DNA of 64,000 bases. Source: Streptomyces nojiriensis. Its GTDB lineage: Bacteria; Actinomycetota; Actinomycetes; Streptomycetales; Streptomycetaceae. The number at the start of each line of letters is the position of its first letter. Positions within the stretch are counted from its first letter, which is position 1. Under the pieces are notes generated by a model. That model was not told the DNA's origin, did no database searches, and was given only the letters and a program-made list of their open reading frames with translations. The position numbers and the translations under genes were made by a program. The stretch spans positions 4,899,001 through 4,963,000 of the forward strand of contig NZ_CP071139.1 of NCBI RefSeq assembly GCF_017639205.1. Reading direction: 5' to 3'. Below are positions 33,634-42,034 of this stretch, one piece after another.

Positions 33634-34032
33634 TCAGATGGGCTGGGGGTGGCCGAAGAGGAGGTCGTAGCCGGGCGGGAGCTGGATCAGGACCTCGCGC
33701 ATGAGGACGTCACCCGCCGCTGCGGCCACGGTGGAGAGGACCGCGCCGATGTCCCACAGGGCCGTCTTCTCGGTGGCGCCCTCGATCCAGGCCGCGGTCG
33801 CGCGGACGAAGCGTTCGGGTGAGAGCGGTTCGGCGGCCTGCAGGGGATTCAGAAGGATCAGGGCGTACGTCTCGGGGAGCCGGGCGGCGAGCTCGGCCCG
33901 CACGGTGCCGACCAGGTGCGCGCCCAGTAGGGCCAGGACGACGCGCGCCGCCCGTTCGGCTTCCGGCAGGGTCGTGTACTCGCCGCGTTCCTGGACGTGG
34001 GTCAGGAACGATTCCCTGCGCATCGGCATCAC
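33634..34032 (-). CDS. DUF2267-family protein (second of two)
   Basis: The protein has 132 residues with the same two-block plan as its neighbour: FLTHVQERGEYTTLPEAERAARVVLALLGAHL...ELAARLP, and MREVLIQLPPGYDLLFGHP. The two are clearly paralogous. The start is ATG 34032. It lies about 105 nt downstream of hsp18 on the same strand and may be read through from the RheA-controlled promoter. Confidence 0.85.
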   Translation of the reverse strand: MMPMRRESFLTHVQERGEYTTLPEAERAARVVLALLGAHLVGTVRAELAARLPETYALILLNPLQAAEPLSPERFVRATAAWIEGATEKTALWDIGAVLSTVAAAAGDVLMREVLIQLPPGYDLLFGHPQPI

Positions 34033-34138
34033 AACACCTCCGAGAAAGGGTGAAGGGGGCCAAGGGGGTGCGGAGGGCGGGGTGCCGGAGGGGGAATGGG
34101 CTCTTCCCGCCCTCCGCTGCCGGCTGGTGCGGGAGGGT

Positions 34139-34573
34139 TCAGCCGGAGATCTGCTTGCGGCCGCTTTCGCCGCCGATGCTGATCTTGCGGGGCTTGGCGC
34201 GTTCGGCGATCGGGATCCGCAGGGTCAGGACACCCGCGTCGTACTCGGCTTCGATGTGCTCGGTGTCGAGGGTGTCGGCCAGCATGACCTGGCGGGAGAA
34301 GACACCGAGGGGCCGCTCGGAGAGCTCCATCTGCACGCCGTCGGACTTCTCCGCGGGCCGGCGCTCGGCCTTCACCGTCAGCATGTTCCGCTCGACGTCG
34401 ATGTCGATCGCCTCGGTGCTCACACCGGGGAGGTCGAAGGCGATCACGTACACGTCGCCCTGACGGTAGGCGTCCATCGGCATCACCGACGGCTTCGACC
34501 ACGTGCCAGACGTACCCGACAGCTGCTGGACGATCCGGTCCATCTCGCGGAACGGGTCGGTGCGCATCAACAT
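34139..34573 (-). CDS. hsp18: Hsp20-family small heat-shock chaperone (Hsp18)
   Basis: The protein has 144 residues. The alpha-crystallin domain (about 42-135) includes VYVIAFDLPGVSTEAIDIDVERNMLTVKAER and the C-terminal GVLTLRIPIAERAKPRKI; the I-x-I/V-like motif follows near the end. The DPFREMDRIVQQL segment at the start is typical of actinobacterial Hsp18. It forms oligomers that hold unfolded proteins during heat stress. ATG 34573 follows GGAGG. It is divergent from rheA and controlled by two TGTCATC-N5-GATGACA-type operators in between. Confidence 0.95.
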   Translation of the reverse strand: MLMRTDPFREMDRIVQQLSGTSGTWSKPSVMPMDAYRQGDVYVIAFDLPGVSTEAIDIDVERNMLTVKAERRPAEKSDGVQMELSERPLGVFSRQVMLADTLDTEHIEAEYDAGVLTLRIPIAERAKPRKISIGGESGRKQISG

Positions 34574-34640
34574 CGCGAAACACCTCCAGTTGGTTCAGGC
34601 AGAAACTGCCAATGCGCTTCAACGTGCCTCCGTTGTAACA

Positions 34641-34659
34641 TGTCATCGAAACGATGACA
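34641..34659. promoter_or_regulatory. RheA operator 1
   Basis: The exact sequence TGTCATC-GAAAC-GATGACA matches the RheA operator known from Streptomyces albus (TGTCATC-N5-GATGACA). It lies between hsp18 and rheA and should repress both at normal temperature. Confidence 0.92.
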
Positions 34660-34666
34660 AGTAAGC

Positions 34667-34685
34667 AGTCATCTGGAGGATGACA
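34667..34685. promoter_or_regulatory. RheA operator 2
   Basis: A second operator with one arm base changed: AGTCATC-TGGAG-GATGACA. Its centre is 26 bp from that of site 1. The spacer also contains GGAG. Confidence 0.85.
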
Positions 34686-34702
34686 AGCCAACGGAGAGTC
34701 CC

Positions 34703-35383
34703 ATGAACGAGGCCGAACGCGATGCCACCCCACCGCCCACCCAGGTCCCCTTCCTCGCCGCCGCGGCGGCACTGGAGACCATCGACCAGGCCCTGCGGGA
34801 CGCGCAGCGACCCTCCGCAGCACCAACGACGGCCCCGACGGGGCGCGCGCCGGACCCGGGTCCACACCCGGCCCTGGCCGCGCTGTTGCTGCTGCGCGAA
34901 GTCCGCGAGCAGCTCGCCGACTGGGAGAGCGGGCTGATCGAGACCGCCCGCGGGCGAGGCGCGAGCTGGGCCGACCTCGCGGGCCCGCTCGGGGTCGCCA
35001 GCCGCCAGGCCGCAGAACGGCGCTACCTGCGGCTGCGCCCGGGAGCGGCCGGGAGCACCGGCGAGCAGCGCGTCCAGGCCACGCGCGACACACGCGCCGC
35101 CGACCGCACGGTGACCGCCTGGGCCCGCGACCACGCGGCCGACCTGCGCCGTCTCGCCGGCCAGGTCACCGCTCTGACCGGTCTCCCCGAGGGTGCCGAG
35201 GGCGCCGTCGGCGACCTGAACCTGGCCCTCGCCGACGACGACGCCGCCCGCCTCGTCCGCCCTCTGATCGACACCCGTGCCCACCTGCGACCCGAGGACA
35301 CCGAGCTCGCCGAACGCATCGACGCCCTGACCTGGCACACCGACCGGCTCCGCCAGGAAACCCACGACCAACGCAGCACCTGA
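34703..35383 (+). CDS. rheA: RheA heat-shock repressor of hsp18
   Basis: The protein has 226 residues, close to the 225 of S. albus RheA. The HTH segment is SWADLAGPLGVASRQAAERRYLRL in the middle (about residues 90-115), flanked by long helices. RheA is a thermosensor: it binds TGTCATC-N5-GATGACA at low temperature and loses binding when heated, releasing hsp18 and its own gene. The two operators in the intergenic region and the divergent Hsp18 gene make the assignment strong. The start is ATG 34703 after GGAGAG. Confidence 0.9.
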   Translation: MNEAERDATPPPTQVPFLAAAAALETIDQALRDAQRPSAAPTTAPTGRAPDPGPHPALAALLLLREVREQLADWESGLIETARGRGASWADLAGPLGVASRQAAERRYLRLRPGAAGSTGEQRVQATRDTRAADRTVTAWARDHAADLRRLAGQVTALTGLPEGAEGAVGDLNLALADDDAARLVRPLIDTRAHLRPEDTELAERIDALTWHTDRLRQETHDQRST

Positions 35384-35457
35384 CCCGCCCCTCCCCCGAA
35401 CCGCCGACCGGACCACGGGCTTCGGGGGCCACGCCACGAACCTGGGAGTGACCCACC

Positions 35458-35856
35458 ATGGCCGAACGCCCTTCCCCGGAGGCCGGCGGCAACGCCATCG
35501 CCGTGGAAGTCCTGGAGCACGCCGTTGCCATCAGGCCCTCGGGCGAGATAGACATCGAGACGGCCCCCGCCCTGCGGTTCGCCCTCGCCGAAGCCCTCAC
35601 CCACGCCTCGCCGGCCAAGCCCGTGACGGTCGACTGCAGCCGCGTCTCCTTCTGCGACTCCTCCGCGCTCAACGCACTCCTCGCCGCCCGGCGCGCAGCA
35701 CAGGAGACCGGAACCGTCGTTCGCCTGGCAGCCCCCAACCACCAGCTCCTGCGCCTCCTGGAGATGACCGGCACCCTGCCCCTCTTCCCCGCGGACCACG
35801 ACCCGCCGCCCGGCGACCGCTCTCCGGAGGGATGGCCGGACGGCCTGCCTCAATAG
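35458..35856 (+). CDS. STAS-domain anti-anti-sigma factor
   Basis: The protein has 132 residues. One STAS domain (about 10-110) has VTVDCSRVSFCDSSALNALLAAR, whose Ser in DSS is the usual phosphorylation site of anti-sigma antagonists (SpoIIAA/RsbV type). When dephosphorylated it would bind an anti-sigma kinase. No sigma or anti-sigma gene is adjacent. The SpoIIE phosphatase at 29508 is a plausible partner (inference). ATG 35458 follows GGGAG. Confidence 0.88.
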   Translation: MAERPSPEAGGNAIAVEVLEHAVAIRPSGEIDIETAPALRFALAEALTHASPAKPVTVDCSRVSFCDSSALNALLAARRAAQETGTVVRLAAPNHQLLRLLEMTGTLPLFPADHDPPPGDRSPEGWPDGLPQ

Positions 35857-36278
35857 GCACACCGGTCGCGTACGGGCGCCGCCCGGGTCACCGGCGGGGA
35901 CGGTCGCCTTCCGGGGCCAACCCCCTGGCGCCGACCAGGACCGAACCCTCGGGCCACCCTCGCTGAGGTGGGCTGGAGTGGGGGTGACACTGCTTCGGCG
36001 CCAGCCGGTCCGAAGTTTGGCGTGCTCGCCGAACGTCTGCTTCGCATGGCGCAGGACCCGGCCGGTGTGGCTACGGGGCCCCGGCCGGGTCCTGCTTGCG
36101 TGGGGCAATCCGTCGTCCTACCCCACGTGCACTGTCACATGTGCCCGGTTGCGCGTCCTGCCGGGTGCAGCGGGTGGGTGACCCGGTGGGCAGTACGGCG
36201 GCGTCGGCGTGCGCGGCTCCTGCTCTGCCCTGACCATGGGCCCGTACTGTCCCTCCCCCTGTCCGCCAGGAGTCTCTC
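35857..36278. other. Intergenic stretch with one hairpin
   Basis: No frame here is convincing. A 15-bp inverted repeat (36051-36065 with 36081-36095) around a 15-base loop may end the STAS transcript. The last ~20 bp hold the RBS GCCAGGAG of the CBM48 gene. Confidence 0.5.
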
Positions 36279-36554
36279 GTGCTGGAACGCGCCGTGCGCA
36301 AGAACCGCGCCAAGGTCACCTTCGTTCTGCCCGCCGACATGCCTGCGGCCGAGGTGAGCGTGGTCGGCGACTTCAACGACTGGTGTCCCGGCGTGCACCC
36401 TCTTACCCTCCGCAAGGACGGCAACCGCGCGGTCACCGTTGAGCTGCCCACCGGCAGCAACCATTCCTTCCGCTACCTGGCCGCCGGTGACTACTGGTTC
36501 AACGACGACACCGCCGACGAGCAAGACGGCCCCAACAGCCGTCTCCGCACCTGA
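36279..36554 (+). CDS. Stand-alone CBM48 / isoamylase N-terminal-domain protein, copy 2
   Basis: The protein has 91 residues and the same length as the copy at 24483, with about three quarters of positions identical, including VSVVGDFNDW, HSFRYLAAGDYWFND and the end EQDGPNSRL. It is again a single glycogen-binding-type domain without a catalytic part. GTG 36279 follows CCAGGAG. It differs in the loop after GDFNDW (CPGV in place of QPGT). Both copies sit inside stress-type DNA. Confidence 0.85.
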   Translation: MLERAVRKNRAKVTFVLPADMPAAEVSVVGDFNDWCPGVHPLTLRKDGNRAVTVELPTGSNHSFRYLAAGDYWFNDDTADEQDGPNSRLRT

Positions 36555-36820
36555 TCGCGTCTGGCAAGTGCTCTCCGATGCCGGCTTCCAGAAGATCGCT
36601 ACCGCCGGCGAAGGTGCGCACCTGATCCGGCATAGCTGCGGCGTCATGGTCGGTTGGCTTCCGGCGGGACACGCTGCCGCGAGTAGTGGGCGAATAAGTC
36701 CGGGCAGCCGCCGTCCTGGGCGATGAAACCGAGCTCTTCTCCGCGTTTAACCTTCACGACGAGGCCCCCACTCCATGCGGAACGCGGAGGGTAATCGCCC
36801 TGGTTCGTGACTAGCCGGGC
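36555..36820. pseudogene. Decayed region with cold-shock-domain fragment
   Basis: On the minus strand 36644-36770 reads VVKVKRGEELGFIAQDGGCPDLFAHYS, clearly a broken cold-shock domain (RNP1 KGFGFI is GELGFI-like, RNP2 VFAHYS is LFAHYS), without the usual start. On the plus strand 36565-36665 reads LSDAGFQKIATAGEGAHLIRHSCGVMVGW, which looks like a fragment of another gene. Neither has a proper start or stop. The area is a scrap of dead genes upstream of copy B. Confidence 0.6.
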
Positions 36821-36945
36821 CGCCTCCACGAGAGTGCCGTGGTCGACGAGCTCCCGGACGCGGGCGGCGGTGCGCAGCTGGGTAACGGGAGCAGTGGCGG
36901 AGGACGCCGGCGAGCGGAGCGGGTGATCAGACAGGCCTGGAGAGG
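36820..36945 (-). pseudogene. Fragment of MerR-like gene, copy B
   Basis: The DNA aligns with the 30950-31070 part of the intact MerR-like gene (for example GGTCGACGAG then CGCGGGCGGC), with several indels, and then skips the whole N-terminal HTH before the palindrome resumes. It is the decayed counterpart of 30834-31172. Confidence 0.75.
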
Positions 36946-36966
36946 AAGAGGGGGCGGAACGAAAGG

Positions 36967-36997
36967 AGGGGCCCCGGTGCGTTCAGCACCGGGGCCC
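36967..36997. terminator. Palindrome beside decayed MerR-like gene, copy B
   Basis: Inverted repeat of GGGGCCCCGGTGC and its complement with a five-base spacer. It corresponds to the palindrome at 31199-31230 but several stem and loop bases have changed while pairing is kept, which suggests selection for the structure. Confidence 0.7.
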
Positions 36998-37717
36998 CGA
37001 AGGAACTGCTACACCATCTGCCGGCCCTAGTCCTGCGCCGGCCTACTGTTTCCGCCGACCCGTCCGAACGGGGACAGGCTGTGCGGGGATCGCGGTTGCT
37101 CGACCGGAGACCACCTCACTATCGATGTCCTGCGGTACCCGGACTCACGACTTCCGCCCGGGCGATCCTGATGGCGCCTCAACTCCTCCGTTCTTCCCTC
37201 GGTGATCAACTGCTTACCAAACGGGAGAGACTGCGAACTGCGGGTTACTGCACTCACTGCGGTACTGCTCTACTGCGTACTGCTGGTGGCCTGTGTCAGC
37301 GCCACTCTTCGGCAGCCAGCCCCGTTGCCCATCTTGCGTCTGCTCTGGCTTAGAACCCCACTGCCGAACTTCCCGGTGCGCGCGTCCGCAGCCGACGCCT
37401 TCACCGAGGTGCTGCTCACTACTTCACTGCTGGGTACTGCGAACTGCACTTACGGGTACTGCCACTGCGTCAACTGCTGGTACTGCTCACGGCGGCCCCT
37501 GATGACTGCGGGCCACCCGGTCCGGTCGTCAGTCCCGTCGCCGTCCTGCGACAACCCTGGCTTCGGAACTCCACCACCGCACCGTCCTGCGCACTGCAAC
37601 TGCGGGTACTGCTGCCCGGCAGTTCGTCTCTGCCAGGCCCTGCTGTCTCTCTGGGCTACGAGAGAAACCATAACCACGCCACAGCCCAATGTCTACTCCG
37701 GCCGTCATAGATTTTCG
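36998..37717. repeat. Duplicated ACTGC-rich module, copy B
   Basis: This is the second copy of the 31231-31910 module. Long stretches are identical (for example about 37300-37420 and 37490-37700). It carries about 40 extra bp in the first ACTGC cluster (37209-37283), which holds eight copies against four in copy A. Clusters 2 and 3 are at 37425-37489 and 37590-37612. About 20 ACTGC in all. The 120-codon frame of copy A is interrupted here by a frame change, so a conserved protein on the plus strand is unlikely. Similarity ends abruptly at TAGATTTTCG, the right border. Confidence 0.78.
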
Positions 37718-37971
37718 CGCCCGTCGAGGAGAGCTAGACCTCTGCGGTGGGACCAGATGTGCAGAGCATCCTGCACAGCAGGTCAGGGGCTCGGACGCCC
37801 TGTCCTGTACGGCCGCCGTACCGGTGGATTCGGCTGGCCCATGGTCACCGCAGCGCCCGAGCAACCGGTGTCACCCGTCGGCCCTCCGGCGGGAAGACGG
37901 TGAGTGCTCTTCTCGACCGGTAGTCCTCCCCGTCGAGAGAACGGGACGACCGGTGCATAAACTCGGCTCCC

Positions 37972-38331
37972 ATGTCGAAGCCTGACGAGCTGCTCGTTGA
38001 CGTTGCCACCCTGGTGGAGTCCGGGCAGAGCAATCAGATGTCCCTGACCGTTGTCACCGGTGGCGCTGTCATCACCGGTCGGCTGGCACCCGAAGCCGTG
38101 TGGAGGCAGCGGGTGTCGGAGGTCCTGACGGATTCCGCCCGCCTGGGCGAGTTCGCCGCCATCTTCACCGCCACGACACCCCACGAGGGGCCGCCCACTC
38201 ATCTGCACTTCCATGTGGCCCGCATCCTTCAGGGCACGGTGGGGATCCCGGAGACGGGTGGGATGTACCGCGTCTCGATCGCGGATGTCAGCGCCTGGAC
38301 CATGGGCGACTTCAGCTACTCCGACCACTGA
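37972..38331 (+). CDS. GvpU-like (gas-vesicle accessory family) protein
   Basis: The protein has 119 residues. MSLTVVTGGAVITGRLAP and the later FAAIFTATT resemble the GvpU accessory protein that clusters with gas vesicle genes in other bacteria, but here no structural gas vesicle gene (gvpA) is near. The assignment comes from recall of the family pattern and is tentative. Streptomyces often carries isolated gvp-like genes within stress islands. ATG 37972 has a weak RBS. A strong terminator follows. Confidence 0.5.
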   Translation: MSKPDELLVDVATLVESGQSNQMSLTVVTGGAVITGRLAPEAVWRQRVSEVLTDSARLGEFAAIFTATTPHEGPPTHLHFHVARILQGTVGIPETGGMYRVSIADVSAWTMGDFSYSDH

Positions 38332-38362
38332 CCGACATCGCGTAAGAACCCCTGGGTACGCG

Positions 38363-38398
38363 GGAGGGCCCGACCGGCGTGTGCCGGTCGGGCCCTCC
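38363..38398 (+). terminator. Terminator after GvpU-like gene
   Basis: A perfect 16-bp stem (38363-38378 with 38383-38398) on a GTGT loop. It lies 31 nt after the GvpU-like stop and before the convergent SCO5918-type gene. Confidence 0.9.
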
Positions 38399-38435
38399 TC
38401 GCTGTTCGGGTGTCGGCTCGCGCCGGTCCTGTCCG

Positions 38436-38747
38436 TCAGACGGTCACCGGGATGCCGAGCATCGCGGAAGCCTGCTGGAGCGGGCTGAGGACGCGCCTGG
38501 GCGCGGCGGCCCGGGGGAGGCCGCGGCAGGTGAACCCGAGCTGGGTCATGGCCCGGAGGACTTCACCGGCGCTGAAGTCGCGGCGGTCCTGGCGCGTGAT
38601 GACCTGACCGACCTGCTTGACGGGGTAGGTACGGCGCCCGATGATCACGGACTCGCCGACGACCTGCTCGGGCTTGACGCCCTTCATCGACTCCAGGACA
38701 CCGCTCTTGGTCAGGTCGAACGGGAAACGGGCGATGACACAGCGCAT
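38436..38747 (-). CDS. SCO5918-family protein
   Basis: The protein has 103 residues. It begins MRCVIARFPFDLTKSGV and contains GESVIIGRRTYPVKQVGQVITRQDRRDFSAGEV, the pattern I remember for the Streptomyces family named after SCO5918, of unknown function. In S. coelicolor that gene sits next to a DEAD-box helicase and a cold-shock gene, exactly the arrangement seen here. It probably belongs to the cold-shock operon. The start is ATG 38747. Confidence 0.8.
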   Translation of the reverse strand: MRCVIARFPFDLTKSGVLESMKGVKPEQVVGESVIIGRRTYPVKQVGQVITRQDRRDFSAGEVLRAMTQLGFTCRGLPRAAAPRRVLSPLQQASAMLGIPVTV

Positions 38748-38799
38748 GTTGCCTCACAGGAAGAAGAAGACGGGGACGGCCGTGCCGCGGTGAGGCGGT

Positions 38800-39204
38800 T
38801 CAGCGGGCAAGGGCGAGGACGCCCAGAGCACTGCCCTGCTCATCGACGACCGGCAGGGCATCGAGCCGGCGGTAGCGCATCGCGTGTTCGGCTTCGGCCA
38901 TCGTGGTTGCGGGTGAGGCGACCGGCCCGCGGTCCCCCAGCAGGTCGCGGAGACGGACCCGGTCGGTGTACGCCGCGCTGTCGCGGATGGCGGTGAGCTG
39001 GGCCTGCGTGACCAGCCCAGTGCACAGGCCGTCCTCGTCGCAGACGAGCAGATGACCCGCGCGGGCGCCGGCCATGACGGCCAGGGCCACCTCGACCGTC
39101 ATGTCGTCACATACCTGTGGACCGGCCGCCTCCATCGCGTCGTCCACCGTCCGGTGCACAGGGTTGGCGTTCGCCGAGCGGGGCTGCATCTGGACCAGCG
39201 TCAA
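38800..39204 (-). CDS. CBS-domain pair protein
   Basis: The protein has 134 residues with two CBS motifs forming a Bateman module: VCDDMTVEVALAVMAGARAGHLLVCDEDGLCTGLVTQAQL and SPATTMAEAEHAMRYRRLDALPVVDEQGSALGVLAL. Such modules bind adenine nucleotides. TTG 39204 is preferred because AGGAGG lies 7 nt upstream; the frame is open further to 39264. It lies between the helicase and the SCO5918-type gene. Confidence 0.85.
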   Translation of the reverse strand: MTLVQMQPRSANANPVHRTVDDAMEAAGPQVCDDMTVEVALAVMAGARAGHLLVCDEDGLCTGLVTQAQLTAIRDSAAYTDRVRLRDLLGDRGPVASPATTMAEAEHAMRYRRLDALPVVDEQGSALGVLALAR

Positions 39205-39250
39205 AACGTACCTCCTGCAGAGATGGGTCAGTTTCCTGATCACGTGCTTC

Positions 39251-40765
39251 TCAGGCCGCCGCATCGAAGGCGGACTGCCGCACGCTCACGCGCCGGACCG
39301 TCGAGGCGGGCCGTCGCCTGCCGCGGGAGGCCGCGCTGCGCTTGGCGCGTTCGACGACGGGTGCGGTGATGACGACGGGGATGCCGGAGGGGGCTTGGGC
39401 GCCGGTGATCCGGTTCAGTGCCTCTTCGCCGGAGCGGACCTGGGTGGTCTGCGGTGTGATGCCGGCGGCCTGCATGAGGCGGGTCATGTCGCGGCGCTGG
39501 TTGGGAGTGACGAGGGTGACGACGCTGCCGGACTCGCCGGCGCGGGCGGTGCGGCCGCCGCGGTGGAGGTAGTCCTTGTGGTCGGTGGGCGGGTCGACGT
39601 TGACGACGAGGTCGAGGTTGTCGACGTGGATGCCGCGCGCCGCCACGTTCGTCGCGACCAGTACGGTCACGTGTCCGGTCTTGAACTGGGCGAGGGTGCG
39701 CGTGCGCTGCGGCTGCGACTTCCCACCGTGCAGGGCGGCGGCCCGGACACCGCTGTTCAGCAGGTCCTGGGTCAGCCGGTCGACGGCGTGCTTGGTGTCC
39801 AGGAACATGATCACCCGGCCCTCCCGGGCCGCGATCTCCGTCGTCGTGCGGTGCTTGTCGGCGCCGTGGACGTGCAGCACGTGGTGCTCCATCGTCGTGA
39901 CGGCGCCCGCGGACGGGTCCACCGAGTGCACGACGGGGTCGGTCAGGTAGCGGCGCACCAGCAGGTCGACGTTGCGGTCGAGGGTGGCGGAGAAAAGCAT
40001 CCGCTGCCCCTCAGGACGCACCTGGTCCAGGAGGGCGGTGACCTGCGGCATGAAGCCCATGTCGGCCATCTGGTCGGCCTCGTCCAGGACGGTGATCGCG
40101 ACCTGGTTAAGCCGGCATTCGCCACGGTCGATGAGGTCCTTCAACCGGCCGGGCGTAGCCACGACGACCTCTGCGCCTCCGCGCAGCGCTCCGGCCTGCT
40201 TGCCGATCGACATGCCGCCGACGACCGTGGTCAGGCGCAGCTTCACGGCGCGGGCGTACGGGGTGAGGGCGTCGGTCACCTGCTGGGCCAGCTCGCGGGT
40301 GGGGACGAGGATCAGGGCGAGGGGCTGGCGGGGCTCGGCGCGCTGCCCGGCGGTGCGGGCCAGCAGAGCGAGGCCGAAGGCGAGGGTCTTACCGGAGCCG
40401 GTCCGTCCGCGGCCGAGGACGTCGCGGCCTGCGAGGGTGTTGGGCAGGGTGGCTCCCTGGATCGGGAACGGCACGCTCAGGCCCTGCGCGCCTAGGGCAG
40501 CAAGCAGCTCCGCCGGCATGTCGAGGTCGGCGAAGGCCTCGACGGCGGGCAGCGCGGGAGTGATGGTCTTCGGCGGAGCGAACTCGCCCTGTACCGCTGC
40601 GGGTCGGCGGCCGTAGCCGCCCGAGCGGCGCGGACCTCCGGAACGGCTCGGGGCCGACGAGCCGAAGCGGCTGCCCCGCTCCGAACCGGCGGCAGCGCCG
40701 AAAGCGGGGCCGCCGGTGCGGCTGCGGGTGCGAGAGGAACGGTCGTTCGTACGTGTGCGGTTCAT
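39251..40765 (-). CDS. DEAD-box RNA helicase
   Basis: The protein has 504 residues. An Arg/Gly/Ser-rich N-terminal tail precedes the helicase core, whose motifs appear in order: GRGRTGSGKT (I), PTRELAQQ (Ia), TPGRLKDL (Ib), VLDEADQM (II), FSAT (III), ATNVAARGIHV (V) and HRGGRTARAG (VI). It has a short Arg-rich C-terminal extension. It should unwind structured RNA at low temperature, helped by the cold-shock protein encoded upstream. ATG 40765 follows AAGGAAAGG. Confidence 0.95.
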   Translation of the reverse strand: MNRTRTNDRSSRTRSRTGGPAFGAAAGSERGSRFGSSAPSRSGGPRRSGGYGRRPAAVQGEFAPPKTITPALPAVEAFADLDMPAELLAALGAQGLSVPFPIQGATLPNTLAGRDVLGRGRTGSGKTLAFGLALLARTAGQRAEPRQPLALILVPTRELAQQVTDALTPYARAVKLRLTTVVGGMSIGKQAGALRGGAEVVVATPGRLKDLIDRGECRLNQVAITVLDEADQMADMGFMPQVTALLDQVRPEGQRMLFSATLDRNVDLLVRRYLTDPVVHSVDPSAGAVTTMEHHVLHVHGADKHRTTTEIAAREGRVIMFLDTKHAVDRLTQDLLNSGVRAAALHGGKSQPQRTRTLAQFKTGHVTVLVATNVAARGIHVDNLDLVVNVDPPTDHKDYLHRGGRTARAGESGSVVTLVTPNQRRDMTRLMQAAGITPQTTQVRSGEEALNRITGAQAPSGIPVVITAPVVERAKRSAASRGRRRPASTVRRVSVRQSAFDAAA

Positions 40766-41019
40766 TCAGAACCTTTCCTTGATGCGGCGCGTATCAAGGA
40801 ATTCCCGCAGCGAAACGCAGTGCAGGGAATCACAAGAACGGGCCGAATGGAATGCGAAAGCGACTCTGGCCAACAGAGATTCTGTACGGGCGCATGCGCT
40901 GAGATGAGGTGGCGTCACGGGGACGCGAAATCAAGAAATCGAGTGGGGTGAAGCGCCGAGCAGGCTGTAACCCTGAAATGCTTCATCCCGCAGGTGACAC
41001 CACTGCGGGAAATGCGTGC

Positions 41020-41057
41020 AGCTGGGGCCCGCACCCCGAGGGATGCGGGCCCCAGCT
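41020..41057 (-). terminator. Terminator after cold-shock gene
   Basis: A perfect 14-bp stem (41020-41033 with 41044-41057) on a ten-base loop, 18 nt past the cold-shock stop on the minus strand. It separates the cold-shock gene from the helicase transcript. Confidence 0.85.
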
Positions 41058-41075
41058 ACGAAATGCGCGTCAGCG

Positions 41076-41279
41076 TCAGGCGGGAACGATGTTCTCGGCC
41101 GTCGGGCCCTTCTGGCCCTGCGCGATGTCGAAGGTGACCTTCTGGCCTTCCAGCAGCTCGCGGAAGCCCTGGGCGGCGATGTTCGAGAAGTGGGCGAAGA
41201 CGTCGTCGCCGCCACCGTCCTGCTCGATGAAGCCGAAGCCCTTGGCTGCGTTGAACCACTTCACGGTGCCAGATGCCAT
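41076..41279 (-). CDS. Cold-shock protein (CspA family)
   Basis: The protein has 67 residues, a single cold-shock domain. RNP1 is KGFGFI and RNP2 is VFAHFS; it starts MASGTVKWFNAAKGFGFIEQ and ends PTAENIVPA, the standard Streptomyces Csp. It binds single-stranded RNA as a chaperone. The start at ATG 41279 has AAAGGAG just upstream. About 250 bp without a gene precede the helicase, and a ~490-bp region lies upstream of this gene, which may include a long cold-responsive 5' leader. Confidence 0.95.
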   Translation of the reverse strand: MASGTVKWFNAAKGFGFIEQDGGGDDVFAHFSNIAAQGFRELLEGQKVTFDIAQGQKGPTAENIVPA

Positions 41280-41770
41280 GTCATATCTCCTTTGGGGCAG
41301 TACACCAGCATCCGCACCATACGGACACCGTGTCGCCGCGATGATGCCCCGCCGGAAAATGACCGGAAATATGAAGCACTCGAATGTGGCGCGGAGGCCG
41401 ACTGGAGCGCTTGAAGTTTTTGGGTACCAAAACTGCAACCGAGACCGACAGTAGCACGCTGCAGCGGTTCGTGTGCGTTAAATATCTCCATCGTGTGCTG
41501 TGCGGAAAAACTCTCCCTGCGGGGTCCATTAAACTCTCTGACCGCGGGGATAGATATTGATTCCCCCCGAGTGCAGCGTTTCGGGAGCAGGAGCGTCCGC
41601 CAGCTGCGACGTGCAGTCCAGGGGGGCGTGAGCCTACGGGGTGTGTCAGCAGCGCCCTCCCGAAGGGATCAGCAGCTCGCAGGGTTCCATGGCGGTCTCG
41701 GGGGCGTCCACGGCAAGGCGGCGCGGCCAGCCCCGCGCTTGTTACACGTCTGTTCCGCAGCGCCTGACCG
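41280..41770. other. Region upstream of cold-shock gene
   Basis: The first ~200 bp are A/T-richer than the surroundings and should contain the cold-shock promoter and a 5' leader. Nothing convincing was found from about 41500 to 41770. Confidence 0.5.
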
Positions 41771-42034
41771 TCACTGCGGTCGTTCGCGAAGCCGCTCCCG
41801 CAGGTGGAGGAGAACCTCGGTGTCGGCGATGTCGACCAAGGCTGCCAACAGGATCCGGATACGAGCGTCATCGCCATGGTGCACAGCCCGCACGATGGCC
41901 TCGACGGTGGCGGCCGCCTCAGCGGGAAGGCATGGTGGGCTGGCCGTGGCCCACACGTGAACGGCAGGACCGGCGCTGCCCGGCCGTTCTGCCGGAGTGT
42001 TCTGCCCAGGGTCACTGCCTTCATCCACCGGCAC
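41771..42034 (-). CDS. Small conserved-looking hypothetical protein
   Basis: The protein has 87 residues. GTG 42034 has AGGAGG about nine nt upstream, the best support for a real gene. The N-terminal third is Pro/Gly-rich; the rest (AEAAATVEAIVRAVHHGDDARIRILLAALVDIADTEVLLHLRERL) is a helical bundle. No family recognised. Confidence 0.6.
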   Translation of the reverse strand: MPVDEGSDPGQNTPAERPGSAGPAVHVWATASPPCLPAEAAATVEAIVRAVHHGDDARIRILLAALVDIADTEVLLHLRERLRERPQ

